DNA of 64,000 bases from Simmondsia chinensis (GCA_018398585.1 JAGTTD010000024.1:11560071-11624070), one strand, 5' to 3'. Positions 1 to 12,999 are shown, counted from the stretch's first letter. Numbers and translations are program-made. Notes: generated by a model not told the origin, from the sequence alone.

Positions 1-15
1 CAGAAAGAAAATTAC
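1..15 (-). other. Start of PHYB intron 1
   Basis: Reading the minus strand, exon 1 ends CTCAGAG and is followed by GTAATTTTC, a good plant 5' splice site. Bases 15 to 1 are therefore the first bases of intron 1, which continues out of the window. Confidence 0.85.
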
Positions 16-2086
16 CTCTGAGAGCATGATGCAAAAGCTTTTCAACGGTTTCTTCAGATTCCTTATAAACAAGATCATGAACCAATGACTTTCCCATGGC
101 TTCCTCAACAGAGAGCCCAGTCAGCTCAGAAACTTTGGCATTCCACCCATTGATGTGGCCGTCATTATCAACTGCAAATATTGGAGCAGTGGCAGTTTCA
201 ATCAACCTAACCATCTCCCTTGCAACCGAACTGAGCTCATCCATCCCTTGCAACTCCAAATCTCCGAGCTGAGAACGCATCACAGCCCTTGTATTGGCAG
301 CCTCAGCATCCCGAAAGGAGTCTCGGAGAATAAGCTGCAAGGAATGGATTGCATCCATCTCTGCGTTTTCCCATGGCAAACTCCGACTTTTGACTACTTC
401 AAGAAACGCTTTGAATGAAGAGCGTGGATGCATCCGTTGCCCATCATCCTTGTCTTCAGGATGATGCTTTGCACCACCCCACTTAATCTCTTTTGCCGTG
501 TGTGATCTGAACCAGAAAAGAAAATCTCCTTTAGTGATATACGCAACAGCCATGCCACAAACTGCATCACCTAATAAGGCCGCCCCAGAATATCCAGCGT
601 CTGACAAACTATCAGTGCTTAGACCAGTAGAGTCCCCATGATAAGTCAACAACCAGTCTATGATATCCTTGATCTGGGCCTCGGTTGGTGTCACACCCAG
701 TGGGTAGTACTTTCCTTGGTAATAGAGTGCTGCACCGTCACACTTCACAAGATCCATTATACTTGGACTTTGAGTAACGATTCCAGTAGGAGAGTCTCGG
801 AGGAGCATGTCACACAAAAGGGTTTGGGTCCGAAGTACATGTTTCTCCAACATCTGAGAAGCCAACTGCAATTCCATGTTCAATTGAAGCCCGAAAGCTT
901 GCATCAAAAACTCACAAGCATATCGGAGAGGAAATGGAATGGACCGAGGTGAAGTGTGATGACAAACAACAAGGCCCCATAACCTCATAGAATTCCTGCC
1001 ACCAACAGCCTCATCGTCACTCCCGTTGATAATAACAGCCATCACTAATGACGCAATTGAGCCCATGTTGGCCATATAATGTGCATGGCAACCATGAGGA
1101 GCCCTAAGCGTGGACCCAACTAAGATAAGAGGCTGCTGAAGTCGCTTGTCCTGAATCACCCTCACCGGTGTCGCGTGGCAGTCCACAATCATCCTAACTC
1201 GGTTCTGCTTGAACAAAAACCTAGAAGCCTGAGGGATATCCGTAGCAGGATAATGTAAACCGATATAGGGCTCCAAATCTGGCCTCTTAGACTCAGACAC
1301 CACCTCACCATGCTCATCCTCATGAAACTTGTACACCATGATCCTGTCATACCCAGTAAGCTCCCTCACAGTCTCCACCACAGTATCACACAGCAGCTTA
1401 ATATCCCCACCAGGCAAGGACTGCAAATGCGAAATTGCCCGAACCGCAAGCTTTTGAGATTGCACTGCCCCAGCAATAGACAAAGCAGGGTCCTCTGTCC
1501 TAGCAGGCTCCAAATCAATCACAATCCCCACATCAATCCTATGCAAAATCGCGTAAAAGGGCTTGCCCGAATTCCTCGAATGAATCCAAACAGGGTTCAA
1601 CAAAGTAATCTCCCTTGCACCAAATGCCTTTTCTAGTAAAACCGCACTTGAAGGAGTAAGAAGTGTTCTAACATCAGACCCAATTGCCAAAACTTCATTT
1701 TTCTCCAAACTTGGAACTGTATGTGGAGTAATACCCATCATTTCTCGAGCATTTTCACTGTAAGCAATAACCCTAAAACTTGATTCATCAACAGCAATCA
1801 TACACCCAAATGGCTGTATATGTTCACCCCTCTGAATTCTCGATAAATAAGCTGTAATTTGCTGCTCCGGTACTGAATCAATGGTAGTTTTAACAGACTG
1901 AGAGTAATCAAAAGACTTACCAGGCTCACCAGATTGCTCAAACACGGCATGCAAACGTGCATCAACGGTGTACTGAGCGATGGCCTTGCTTATAGAATCT
2001 GAAGGATTGTTGTCGTTTCTCAAATTACTTGTACTTGCAGAGTGAAGTTGAATGTGGGTATTCGTTGCCCTGCTCCCTGAACCCAT
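16..2086 (-). CDS. PHYB: Phytochrome B, exon 1 (photosensory module, partial gene)
   Basis: Red/far-red photoreceptor; the Pr/Pfr switch moves to the nucleus and acts on PIF-type factors in the known family. The minus-strand frame is open for 690 codons from ATG at 2086-2084 (start MGSGSRATN) to a GT donor at 15-14 (ALRG, phase 1), the usual end of PHY exon 1. Seen in order: N-terminal PAS (about residues 80-190), GAF (about 195-390) with PATDIP motif (Asp about 283) and the bilin cysteine in [11 protein letters not shown] (Cys333, codon 1088-1090), PHY domain with tongue motif PRSSF (554-558), then start of PAS-A ([15 protein letters not shown]). No stop or frameshift. The rest (second PAS, histidine-kinase-related domain) lies left of the window. 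Similarity is closest to PHYB rather than PHYA/C/E by remembered family sequence; the PHYB/D split cannot be judged. Confidence 0.96.
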
Positions 2087-2600
2087 CTTCTCTATCCCCC
2101 AAGCCCTAGTTGTTCACCATGGATAGGGAATTTATATGGGTCTGATCTTCAACAACAACAATCCAGCACTTCAAAGATGCTCCCACCAAGACGAGGACTG
2201 AAAGGGTAAGATACACACAGCCTTACCCTTATAAGATGCGACGGAGCCTCGTCTGATCTTCGTTTCAAGTAAATTGAACAGTTAGTACTGAAGCTTTTTG
2301 TGGTGTTCTGGCTGCGAAGATCAAATATTGAAGGGCAAAAGTGAGCTGGGGAAAGAGTATAACGATATGTGTAATAGTGAAGGTGGCAGAGAAGTGGCGA
2401 AAGGACGGCATGGAGGCACGAGGAGAGAGAGAGAGAGAGAGAGGTGTTAAATTTGGATGGTGTTGAGCGTGGCCGTATGTATGCGTGTGGGGGTAGTGGC
2501 CCCATGCGCCAAACACCTGGATTCTATGAACCCTGCATGATTAATAATTTAAATTTTCTTTTTAACACAGCATGATCGATAATTTATGAAAAATCGTACA
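2087..2600 (-). promoter_or_regulatory. PHYB: PHYB 5' leader and proximal promoter
   Basis: Non-coding stretch upstream of the PHYB start. On the sense (minus) strand it carries a CT dinucleotide run (GA repeat on the plus strand at about 2422-2443), a common pyrimidine patch of plant 5' leaders. Open frames here (2149-2505, 2265-2516) are low-complexity Ser/Leu frames with no family resemblance. No convincing TATA box was fixed. Many phytochrome genes have an intron in the leader, so the true transcription start may be further right. Confidence 0.55.
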
Positions 2601-2639
2601 GATTAGACCTCCAACCCCTTATTTAATCTTTTTTAGACC

Positions 2640-3092
2640 CCTTTAACACAAAATAGACTATTTTGGATAAAAATACCCCTCCCACTTCACCCCCCACCCG
2701 TCCACTCTCTCTTTCCCATTCTCTCACCTCATTTAATGTTATTGTAGCCCACCCGTTACTTTACCCCCTCTTCTCTCTCCCCATTTAATTTTTACAGCCG
2801 TAAATTTTGAATTACCCCCTCCCCCTTCCCTTCCGTTTTCGCTCTCCTCCAAAACGTGTTTTGCAAGCCACTCTCTCTCTCCTCTTCTCTCACCGTTCAT
2901 TCTCTCTCTCCTCTTTCTCTTACCTGTTCATCCTCTTTCTCCTCTAACTTCATCTGGATTCTCGTTCCCGTCGGTTGTGAACCTCTAGCTGCTCTATCTG
3001 CTGCAAGACGCGTTCGTCCGGCGATATCGTCTGTTTGCTCACTTCATCCTTGCTCTCTTCGTCGATCTAGGGTTTAATCACCATTTTCGAAG
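2640..3092 (+). promoter_or_regulatory. Leader/promoter region of the DUF1985 transposon gene
   Basis: Strongly pyrimidine-rich (CTCTCT, CCCCTC) stretch that ends in AGGGTTTAATCACC and a consensus 5' splice site at 3093. The frame at 2856-3077 is Ser/Leu-rich low complexity and is read here as untranslated leader rather than protein. It is divergently oriented to PHYB, whose start codon lies about 550 bp away. Confidence 0.4.
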
Positions 3093-3389
3093 GTGAGCAC
3101 CGATTTTCGAAGTTATTTTGTAGGAAAATGTATAATATGCGTTTGTTTCGTGTATTGCATGGGCATAGTATTGGTTAGGGTTTTATTTAGGGTTTAGGGT
3201 TATGGTGTTAGTGGCTTTGTGAGTAAGGGTTAGTGTGTTTTATCCTGGTTTGGTTGTTGATTCAGTGGCTGATTAACTTTATTGTGTAGATGTTTTACTT
3301 GCTTTTTTGTATTGATAGTTCTCTATAAGTTGTGTGGATTTTGGGGTTGGAAAGCAGATATTGACGGTGAAGCATAAATGGTGGATGAT

Positions 3390-6300
3390 TGATGATACAT
3401 GGCTTGTGTTTTAAGTCATTAGTGGTGTACGATCAATCATACACAGTGTATGATAGCTTTTGATGGGGTAAAACCAAGTTTTCTAGGTGTGTTTCAAGTA
3501 AACAGTGGTGTATAATTAGTCATATACTGTGTATGATAGGTTGTAATGGTGTAAAATCAACTTGTATAGGTGTGTTTTAAGTCATTAGTGGTGTATGATT
3601 AAACATGCAGATTGTATGATAGGTTGTAATGGTGTAAAATCAACTTGTATAGGTAGTTTTAAGTAATTAGTAGTGTATGATCAAACATACACGGTGTATG
3701 ATTGGTTTTAATGGTGTAAAATCAATTTGTGTAGATATTTTTTAAGTAATTAGTGGTGTATGATTGGTTTTAATGGTGTAAAACCAACTTGCGTAGATGT
3801 TTTTTAAGCAAATAGTGGTGTATGATCAATCATACACGGTGTATACTTGGATTTAACGGTGTAAAATCAATTTGTGTAGATATTTTTTAAGTAATTAGTA
3901 GTATATGATCAATCATACAAGGTGTATAATTGGTTTTAATGGTGTAAAACCAACTTGGGTAGACGTTTTTTAAGTAATTAGTGGTGTATGATTGGATTTA
4001 ATGCTGTGAAATCAACTTGTGTAGATATTTTTTAAGTAATTAGTGGTGTATTTTCAATCATACACGGTGTATGATTGGTTTTAATGGTGTAAAAGCAACT
4101 AGTGTAGATATTTTTAAAGTAATTAGTGGTGTATGATCAATCATACACCGTGTACGATTGGTTCTAATGGTGTAAAAAGAACTTGTGTAGATATTTTTTA
4201 AGTAATTAGTGGTATATGATCAATCATACACAGTGTATGATTGGTTTTAATGCTGTAACGAACTTGTGTAGATGTAATTTGAGTAATTAGTGGTGTATGA
4301 TCAATCATACACGGTGTATGATTCGTTTTTATGGTGTAAAATGAACTTATGTAGATATTTTTTAAGTAATTAGTGGTGTATGATTTATTATACAGGGTGT
4401 ACGATTCTTTTAATGGTGTAAAACCAACTTGTGTAGTTTTTTTAAGTAATACACCGTGTATGATTGTTTTTAATGGTGTAAAATCAACTTGTGTAGATGT
4501 TTTTAAGCAATTAGTGGTGTATGATCAATCATACACGGTGTATGATTGGATTTAATGGTGTAAAATCAATTTGTGTAGATGTTTTTTAAGTAATTAGTGG
4601 TGTATGATCAATCATACACCATGTATGATTGGTTTGAATGGTGTAAAACCAACTTGTGTAGATATTTTTTAAGCAATTAGTGGTGTATGATCAATCACAC
4701 ACGGTGTATGATTGGATTTAATGGTGTAAAATCAATTTGTATAGATATTTTTTAAGTAATTAGTGGTGTATGATCAGATATACAAGGTGTATGATTGGTT
4801 TGAATGGTGTAAAACCAACTTGTTTAGATGTTTTTTAAGCAATTAGTGGTGTATGATCAATCATACACGGTGTATGATTGTATTTAACGGTGTAAAATCA
4901 ATTTGTGTAGATGTTTTTTAAGTAATTAGTGGTGTATGATGAATCATACAAGGCGTATGATTGGTTTTAATGGTGTAAAACCAACTTGGGTAGATGTTTT
5001 TTCAGCAATTAGTGGTGTATTTTCAATCATACACGGTGTATGATTGGTTTTAATGGTGTAAAAGCAACAGGTGTAGATGTTTTTTAAGTAATTAGTGGTA
5101 TATGATCAATCATACACTGTGTATGATAGGTTTGAATGGTGTAAATTTAACTTATGTAGATGTTTTTTAAGTAATTAGTGGTGTATGATCAATCATACAC
5201 TGTGTACGATGGGTTTTAATAGTGTAAAAATAACTTGTGTAGATATTTTTTAAGTAATTAGTGGTGTACGATCAATCATATACGGTGTATGATTGGTTTT
5301 AATTCTGTAAAATGAACTTGTGTAGATATTTTTTAAGTAATTAGTGGTGTATGATCAATCATACACGGCGTATGATTCGTTTTAATGGTGCAAAACGAAC
5401 TTATGTAGATGTTTTTTAAGTAATTAGTGGTGTATAACCAATCATACACGGTGTATGATTGGTTTTAACGGTGTAAAATCAACTTGTGTAGATGTTTTTA
5501 AGCAATTAGTGGTGTATGATCAATCATACACGGTGTATGATTGGATTTAATGGTGTAAAATCAATTTGTGTAGATATTTTTTAAGTAATTAGTGGTGTAT
5601 GATCAATCATACACCATGTATGATTGGTTTGAATGGTGTAAAACCAACTTGTGTAGATATTTTTTAAGCAATTAATGGTGTATGATCAATTATATACGGT
5701 GTATGATTGGATTTAATGGTGTAAAATCAATTTGTGTAGGTATTTTTTAAGTAATTAGTGGTGTATGATCAATTATACAAGGTGTATGATTGGTTTGAAT
5801 GGTGTAAAACCAACTTGTTTAGATGTTTTTTAAGCAATTAGTAGTGTATGATCAATCATACACGGTGTATGATTGAATTTAACGGTGTAAAATCAATTTG
5901 TGTAGATATTTTTTAAGTAATTAGTAGTGTATGATGAATCATACAAGATGTATGATTGGTTTTAATGGTGTAAAACCAACTTGGGTAGACGTTTTTTAAG
6001 TAATTAGTGGTGTATGATCAATCATACACGGTGTATGATTGGATTTAATGCTGTGAATCAACTTGTGTAGATATTTTTTATGTAATTAGTGGTGTATGTT
6101 CAATCATACACGGTGTATGATTGGTTTTAATGGTGTAAAAGCAATAGGTGTAGATATTTTTTAAGTAATTAGTGGTATATGATCAATCATATACTGTGTA
6201 TGATAGGTTTAAATGGTGTAAAATTAACTTGTGTAGATATTTTTTAAGTAATTGTGGTGTATAATTAATCATACACGGTGTATGATTCGTTTTAATGGTA

Positions 6301-9300
6301 TAAAACGAACTTGTGTAGATGTCTTTTAAGTAATTAGTGGTGTATGATGAATCATACACGGTGTATGATTGGTTTTAATGGTGTAAAAAGAACTTGTGTA
6401 GATGTTTTTTAAGTGATTAGTGGTGTATGATCAATCATACACGGTGTATGATTAGTTGTAATGGTGTAAAACGAACTTGTGTAGATGTGCTTTAAGTAAT
6501 TAGTGGTGTATGATCAATCATACACGGTGTATGATTGGTTTTAGTGGTGTAAAACGAACTAGTATAGATGTTTTTTAAGCAATTAGTGGTGTATGATCAA
6601 TCATACACGGTGTATGATTGGATTTAATGGTGTAAAAGCAACTAGTGTAGATATTTTTAAAGTAATTAGTGGTGTATGATCAATCATACACTGTGTACGA
6701 TTGGTTTTTAATGGTGTAAAAAGAACTTGTGTAGATATTTTTTAAGTAATTAGTTGTATATGATCAATCATACACGGTGTATGATTGGTTTTAATGCTGT
6801 AACGAACTTGTGTAGATGTAATTTAAGTAATTAGCGGTGTATGATCAATCATACATTGTGTGTGATAGGTTTGAATGGTGTAAAATTAACTTATGTAGAC
6901 TTTTTTTTAAGTAATTAGTGGCGTATGATCAATCATACAAGGTGTATGATTCATTTTAATGGTGCAAAACGAACTTATGTAGATGTTTTTTAAGTAATTA
7001 GTGGTGTATAACCAATCATACACGGTGTATGATTGGTTTTAAAGGTGTAAAATCAACTTGTGTAGATGGTTTTAAGCAATTAGTGGTGTATGATCAATCA
7101 TACACGGTGTATGATTGGATTTAATGGTGTAAAATCAATTTGTGTAGATATTTTTTAAGTAATTAGTGGTGTATGATCAATCATACACCATGTATGATTG
7201 GTTTGAATGGTGTAAAACCAACTTGTGTAGATATTTTTTAAGCAATTAATGGTGTATGATCAATTATATACGGTGTATGATTGGATTTAATGGTGTAAAA
7301 TCAATTTGTGTAGGTATTTTTTAAGTAATTAGTGGTGTATGATCAATTATACAAGGTGTATGATTAGTTTGAATGGTGTAAAACCAACTTGTTTAGATGT
7401 TTTTTAAGCAATTAGTAGTGTATGATCAATCGTACACGGTGTATGATTGGATTTAACGGTGTAAAATCAATTTGTGTAGATGTTTTTTAAGTAATTAGTG
7501 GTGTATGATGAATCATACAAGATGTATGATTGGTTTTAATGGTGTAAAACCAACTTGGGTAGACGTTTTTTAAGTAATTAGTGGTATATGATCAATTATA
7601 CACAGTGTATGATCAATCATACACGGTGTATGATTGGATTTAATGCTGTGAATCAACTTGTGTAGATATTTTTTATGTAATTAGTGGTGTATTTTCAATC
7701 ATACACGGTGTATGATTGGTTTTAATGGTGTAAAAGCAACAGGTGTAGATGTTTTTTAAGTAATTAGTGGTATATGATCAATCATATACTATGTATGATA
7801 GGTTTGAATGGTGTAAAACTAACTTGTGTAGATATTTTTTAAGTAATTGTGGTGTATGATTAATCATACACGGTGTATGATTCGTTTTAATGGTATAAAA
7901 CGAACTTGTGTAGATGTTTTTCAAGTAATTAGTGGTGTATGATGAATCATACACGGTGTATGATTGGTTTTAATGGTGTAAAAAGAACTTGTGTAGATGT
8001 TTTTTAAGTGATTAGTGGTGTATGATCAATCGTACACGGTGTATGATCAATCATACACGGTGTATGATTAGTTTTAATGGTGTAAAACCAACTTGTGTAG
8101 ATGTGCTTTAAGTAATTAGTGGTGTATGATCAATCATACACGGTGTATGATTGGTTTTAGTGGTGTAAAACGAACTAGTATAGATGGTTTTTAAGCAATT
8201 AGTGGTGTATGATCAATCATACACGGTGTATGATTGGATTTAATGGTGTAAAAGCAACTAGTTTAGATATTTTTAAAGTAATTAGTGGTGTATGATCAAT
8301 CATACACTGTGTACGATTGGTTTTAATGGTGTAAAAAGAACTTGTGTAGATATTTTTTAAGTAATTAGTTGTATATGATCAATCATACACGGTGTATGAT
8401 TGGTTTTAATGCTGTAACGAACTTGTGTAGATGTAATTTAAGTAATTAGCGGTGTATGATCAATCATACACTGTGTGTGATAGGTTTGAATGGTGTAAAA
8501 TTAACTTATGTAGACTTTTTTTAAGTAATTAGTGGTGTATGATCAATCATACACGGTGTATGATTCGTTTTAATGGTGCAAAACGAACTTATGTAGATGT
8601 TTTTTAAGTAATTAGTGGTGTATAACCAATCATACACGGTGTATGATTGGTTTTAATGGTGTAAAATCAACTTGTGTAGATGTTTTTAAGCAATTAGTGG
8701 TGTATGATCAATCATACACGGTGTATGATTGGATTTAATGGTGTAAAATCAATTTGTATAGATGTTTTTTAAGTAATTAGTGGTGTATGATCAATCATAC
8801 ACCATGTATGATTGGTTTGAATGGTGTAAAACCAACTTGTGTAGATATTTTTTAAGCAATTAATGGTGTATGATCAATTATATACGGTGTATGATTGGAT
8901 TTAATGGTGTAAAATCAATTTGTGTAGGTATTTTTTAAGTAATTAGTGGTGTATGATCAATTATACAAGGTGTATGATTGGTTTGAATGGTGTAAAACCA
9001 ACTTGTTTAGATGTTTTTTGAGCAATTAGTAGTGTATGATCAATCATACATGGTGTATGATTGGATTTAACGGTGTAAAATCAATTTGTATAGATATTTT
9101 TTAAGTAATTAGTGGTGTATGATGAATCATACAAGGTGTATGATTGGTTTTAATGGTGTAAAACCAACTTGGGTAGACGTTTTTTAAGTAATTAGTGGTG
9201 TATGATCAATCATACACGGTGTATGATTGGATTTAATGCTGTGAATCAACTTGTGTAGGTATTTTTTATGTAATTAGTGGTGTATTTTCAATCATACACG

Positions 9301-10645
9301 GTGTATGATTGGTTTTAATGGTGTAAAAGCAACAGGTGTAGATGTTTTTTAAGTAATTAGTGGTATATGATCAATCATATACTGTATATGATAGGTTTGA
9401 ATGGTGTAAAATTAACTTGTGTAGATATTTTTTAAGTAATTGTGGTGTATGATTAATCATACACGGTGTATGATTCGTTTTAATGGTATAAAACGAACTT
9501 GTGTAGATGTTTTTTAAGTAATTAGTGGGGTATGATGAGTCATACACGGTGTATGATTGGTTTTAATGGTGTAAAAAGAACTTGTGTAGATGTTTTTTAA
9601 GTGATTAGTGGTGTATGATCAATCATACGCGGTGTATGATTAGTTTTAATGGTGTAAAACGAACTTGTGTAGATGTGCTTTAAGTAATTAGTGGTGTATG
9701 ATCAATCATACACGGTGTATGATTGGTTTTAGTGGTGTAAAACGAACTAGTATAGATGTTTTTTAAGCAATTAGTGGTGTATGATCAATCATACACGGTG
9801 TATGATTGGATTTAATGGTGTAAAAGCAACTAGTGTAGATATTTTTAAAATAATTAGTGGTGCATGATCAATCATACATTGTGTACGATTGGTTTTAATG
9901 GTGTAAAAAGAACTTGTGTAGATATTTTTTAAGTAATTAGTTGTATATGATCAATCATACACGGTGTATGATTGGTTTTAATGCTGTAACGAACTTCTGT
10001 AGATGTAATTTAAGTACTTAGTGGTATATGATCAATCATACACTGTGTGTGATAGGTTTGAATGGTGTAAAATTAACTTATGTAGACTTTTTTTAAGTAA
10101 TTAGTGATGTATGATCAATCATACACGGTGTATGATTGGTTTTAATGGTGTAAAACCAACTTGTGTAGATGTTTTATAAGTAATTAGTGGTGTCTGATCA
10201 ATCATACACAGTGTATGATTGGTTTTAATGGTATAAAACCAAATTGTGTTTGTGTGTGTTAAGTAATTAGTGGTGTATGATCAATCGTACATGGTGTATA
10301 ATTGGTTTTAATGGTGTAAAACAGACTTGTGTTTGTATGTGTTAAGTAAACAGTGGTGTATGATTTATCATACACCGTATATGATTACTTTTAATAGTGT
10401 AAAACCAACTAGTTTATGTGTGTTTCTACCGATTAGTGGTGTGTTTTTAACCATACACTATGTATGATAGGTTTTAATTGTGTAAAATCGACTATTTATT
10501 GTAATTAATGGTGTATGATCAATCATACATCGTGTATGGTAGGTTTTAATTGTGTGAAATCAACTTCTCTAGGTGTGTTTCAAGTCATTAGTGGTGTATG
10601 CTTAATCATACACCTTGCATGGTTTGTTTTAATAGTATATCATGG
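3390..10645. repeat. 83-bp palindromic satellite array, about 87 copies, with higher-order repeat
   Basis: About 7.25 kb of head-to-tail units near 83 bp. A typical unit reads AATTAGTGGTGTATGATC, AATCATACACGGTGTATG, ATTGGTTTTAATGGTGTA, AAACCAACTTGTGTAGATG, TTTTTTAAGT. Each holds inverted arms CAATCATACAC and GTGTATGATTG around one G. Variants recur together: ACACCATG at 5611, 7185, 8799; GCTGTGAATC at 6050, 7645, 9238; GTGCTTTAAG at 6487, 8103, 9675. That gives a higher-order period of about 1.57-1.62 kb (about 19 units), at least three copies. The flanks (3390-3700, 10250-10645) are more diverged. The array sits wholly in the inferred intron 3093-10685. Confidence 0.95.
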
Positions 10646-10685
10646 GTTTAATCTTGGCGTTTGTGATGTTCTTCTTTTATTTCAG

Positions 10686-12926
10686 ATGATATTTTATACA
10701 TGCAAGAGGAGCCGATCGGAAGTGGAGGTTGATTACATTTTCCCTATGAGTTGCTGGAAATTCCTGCAGGTTAACCAAATGGGAATATCAACCAAAGCTG
10801 TGATGGAGATTAGGAAAATCTTGAAGGATGACGAATCCAAGGTTTGACACAGTATCCATTTGAATTATGTTGGCTTTTTACTATTACATTTATAATCCCT
10901 TATTAACTAAAAGTGTTTTGCATTACAGCTTGCCCTTGTTTCACAATACAATGTCGGGCATCTGCTTGAGCTACGTGAGACTAATGTCGGCTTCTGGAAT
11001 AGTTTGATTCATGCTGTCCTTCTCCACCAGGTGGCCAACCCAAATCCCGAGGAGTTATCATTCTTATTTGGTGGGAAGTTAGTGCACCTCGGGAGGATGG
11101 AATTTTACATTCTAACCGGCTTGAGATATGCCTGTGTGGAAGATGTACGCGGTGGTTCCAACAGGCTGATTGCCAAGTACGGCATGAGGGGGAGGATGAG
11201 TAGGCAGCAGCTGCTTGAAGGATGCAGAACCTGCTCCATTATGAAGGACCAGGTTAAGCTTGTTGTTGCCTACTTGGTTGAGGGTCTACTGTTCGCCAAA
11301 CACAAGAGAACAGCCATTGACCCGAACATCCTGGCCCTCGTGGACAACGTGGACTCTTTTAACAGTGTTGCTTGGGGATCCTTGAGTTGGAAATTCTTTG
11401 GTGCGGAAGCTCAAGGATTTCATGGCAAAAATGCAACAGGGTTTAGAAAGGACCTACTCCGTCCACGGGTTCTATGATGTGGTTTCCATATTTGCCATGG
11501 AAACCCTTCTAGAACTTGCCAAGGTTGGGGTGGTGAGGGTTGGCAATCAGCCTCATGGGCGGATCCTTAACTGGAAGATGGGCAGTAAGGTTTCGTACAC
11601 CGCTCTGCTCTCAACGGTATTTGATCACGTAATAATACATTACGTTGTTACTGTTTTACTACTAGTTGTTTCATATCATTTGGGTTAGAATTATGATTTG
11701 TAATTTTACTAACGTTCATATGATGTATCTTCCTTTGATCAGCAATTGAATGCCGAACCGAGTAGACTGACGAGTGCAGAAGCCAGTCAGCCTAATCTAC
11801 AAGGCATTCCCTTTGCTGAGGATGGTGAGGAGGGGGTTCAAACTCCTGATGAGGCAATGCCAGCAGATCCAAACTTTGATCCAGAACCATTGGCAACTCC
11901 ACACCCCTTGCCGACATCCCATGATGAACCATCTCCTACGTCAACAAATTTGGCGTATCAATCGGTATTGACATTTCGTTTTGTGTTTATTTAATTGCAT
12001 TTTTATCCTTGTAAGTACCATATTATTCAAATTCATGTTTATGACAATTTGAAGGACATATTGCAGGTTATGGAGAGACTCGAAGCGATGGAGAAAGATA
12101 TGCAAATCATGCGGATGCACTTTGAAAGCAGACTTGAAGCGTAGCAGCTTCAGTTGCAAATGTATGAACAAAGGTTTGAGGCTCGGGAGGCAATCATTAA
12201 GGAGCTCTTAGACCGTCCGCCGCATGCCACAACCCCACATAACTATCCTTCGACTTCCTCTCATCCATCCCCAATTGAGACATCACAACAAGCAATTATT
12301 ATTTCTCTTCCACGTACTGGGTAAGCCACTACGGATCATTGTTATTGTCCCAATTTGGTATGTTTTCATGCATGTTGAGGTTTTGGTATTTGCTCTGCCA
12401 ACCAGGGACGAGGAAAATGTCTACAAGGAACTATCGTCAACGCATGTGGATGGCTTTGAAAACTTGATGACATTGTCCGAGACAGTTTTGAGATTGGGGC
12501 AAGAGAGGAGGGACCCAAGCCAAATCCCAAGTACAAAGGTGAAGAATGGACCGAGGAGGGTAAAAGCAAACGGGCAAGAATGACCCAATCTGGACCGGAA
12601 CCGATTCTACCCTTCAATCCATTCCAACCTCCCTCCAAGGAAGAAAAAAAAGAGTTTGAAGATTTCTACAAAAAATTTCCACGCAAAGGTTAAGAAGTAA
12701 GTATGATTTTACACTATGCTTTTTTATTATCAGTATGGAAATGTTTTCAGATTGCAATTTTCTTGTGGGATGCTTATATATCATACTTCTTATTGTATAT
12801 TACAGAAATTTGAAGACTCCCTTCGAGTTACCTGATGATCAACGAATGGATTTCTTTATTTTGACTGCCAGTACGGGTCAGTTTTAGTATCGGTTGAAAA
12901 ACAACGACGCCTGGATTACGGATGAG
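10686..12926 (+). pseudogene. DUF1985 transposon gene, spliced, with frameshift and stops
   Basis: Inferred exons with GT-AG borders: 10686-10841, 10929-11616, 11743-11964, 12067-12320, about 12406-12665, 12806-12926. Exon 1 opens MIFYTCKRSR and is joined in phase to the DUF1985 exon. Exon 3 is acidic and Pro/Ser-rich. Exon 4 (VMERLEAMEKDMQIM) is a coiled-coil-like segment broken by TAG at 12142. The next exon carries basic KSKRARM and KEEKKEFEDFYKKF stretches. The last reads NLKTPFELPDDQRMDF, a stop, then NDAWITDE, like the entry into a C48 protease domain. One extra base near 11400 shifts the frame inside DUF1985. It is therefore a decayed transposon gene; the protease core is missing. Confidence 0.7.
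10929..11616 (+). CDS. DUF1985 domain exon (broken by one frameshift)
   Basis: Exon between acceptor TTACAG at 10923-10928 and donor at 11617. It encodes HLLELRETNVGFWNSL, LHQVANPNPEELSFLFGG, then KLVHLGRMEFYILTGLRY, the hallmark order of DUF1985: a ligand-like FGG turn followed by F.L.TGL. The open frame runs to SLSWKFF and is then lost. The continuation (RKLKDFMAKMQQGLERTY, FAMETLLELAKVG) is in another frame, so a single-base insertion near 11397-11401 is inferred. Function of DUF1985 is not known; it occurs with Ulp1-type proteases in plant transposons. Confidence 0.75.
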
Positions 12927-12999
12927 GTATGTTTCCCATCATGATCCACTTGGCGTGTGATTACTTTAAGTGGATCCCATTATTTTTTGTTAGTGTGTC

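Noticed and set aside
155..1636. Plus-strand frames 155-418, 638-952 and 1310-1636
   Set aside because: They are shadows of the PHYB exon on the opposite strand.
2149..2516. Minus-strand frames upstream of PHYB
   Set aside because: Ser/Leu-rich low complexity from a CT-repeat leader, no family similarity, overlapping each other.
4373..4555. Open frame within the satellite array (also the start of 10515-10847)
   Set aside because: Formed by chance from repeat units; no conserved frame between neighbouring units. Only the part after 10686 belongs to an exon.
3390..10645. Regular palindromic repeats look like a CRISPR array
   Set aside because: The whole 83-bp unit repeats; there are no unique spacers, and the context is a plant genome.
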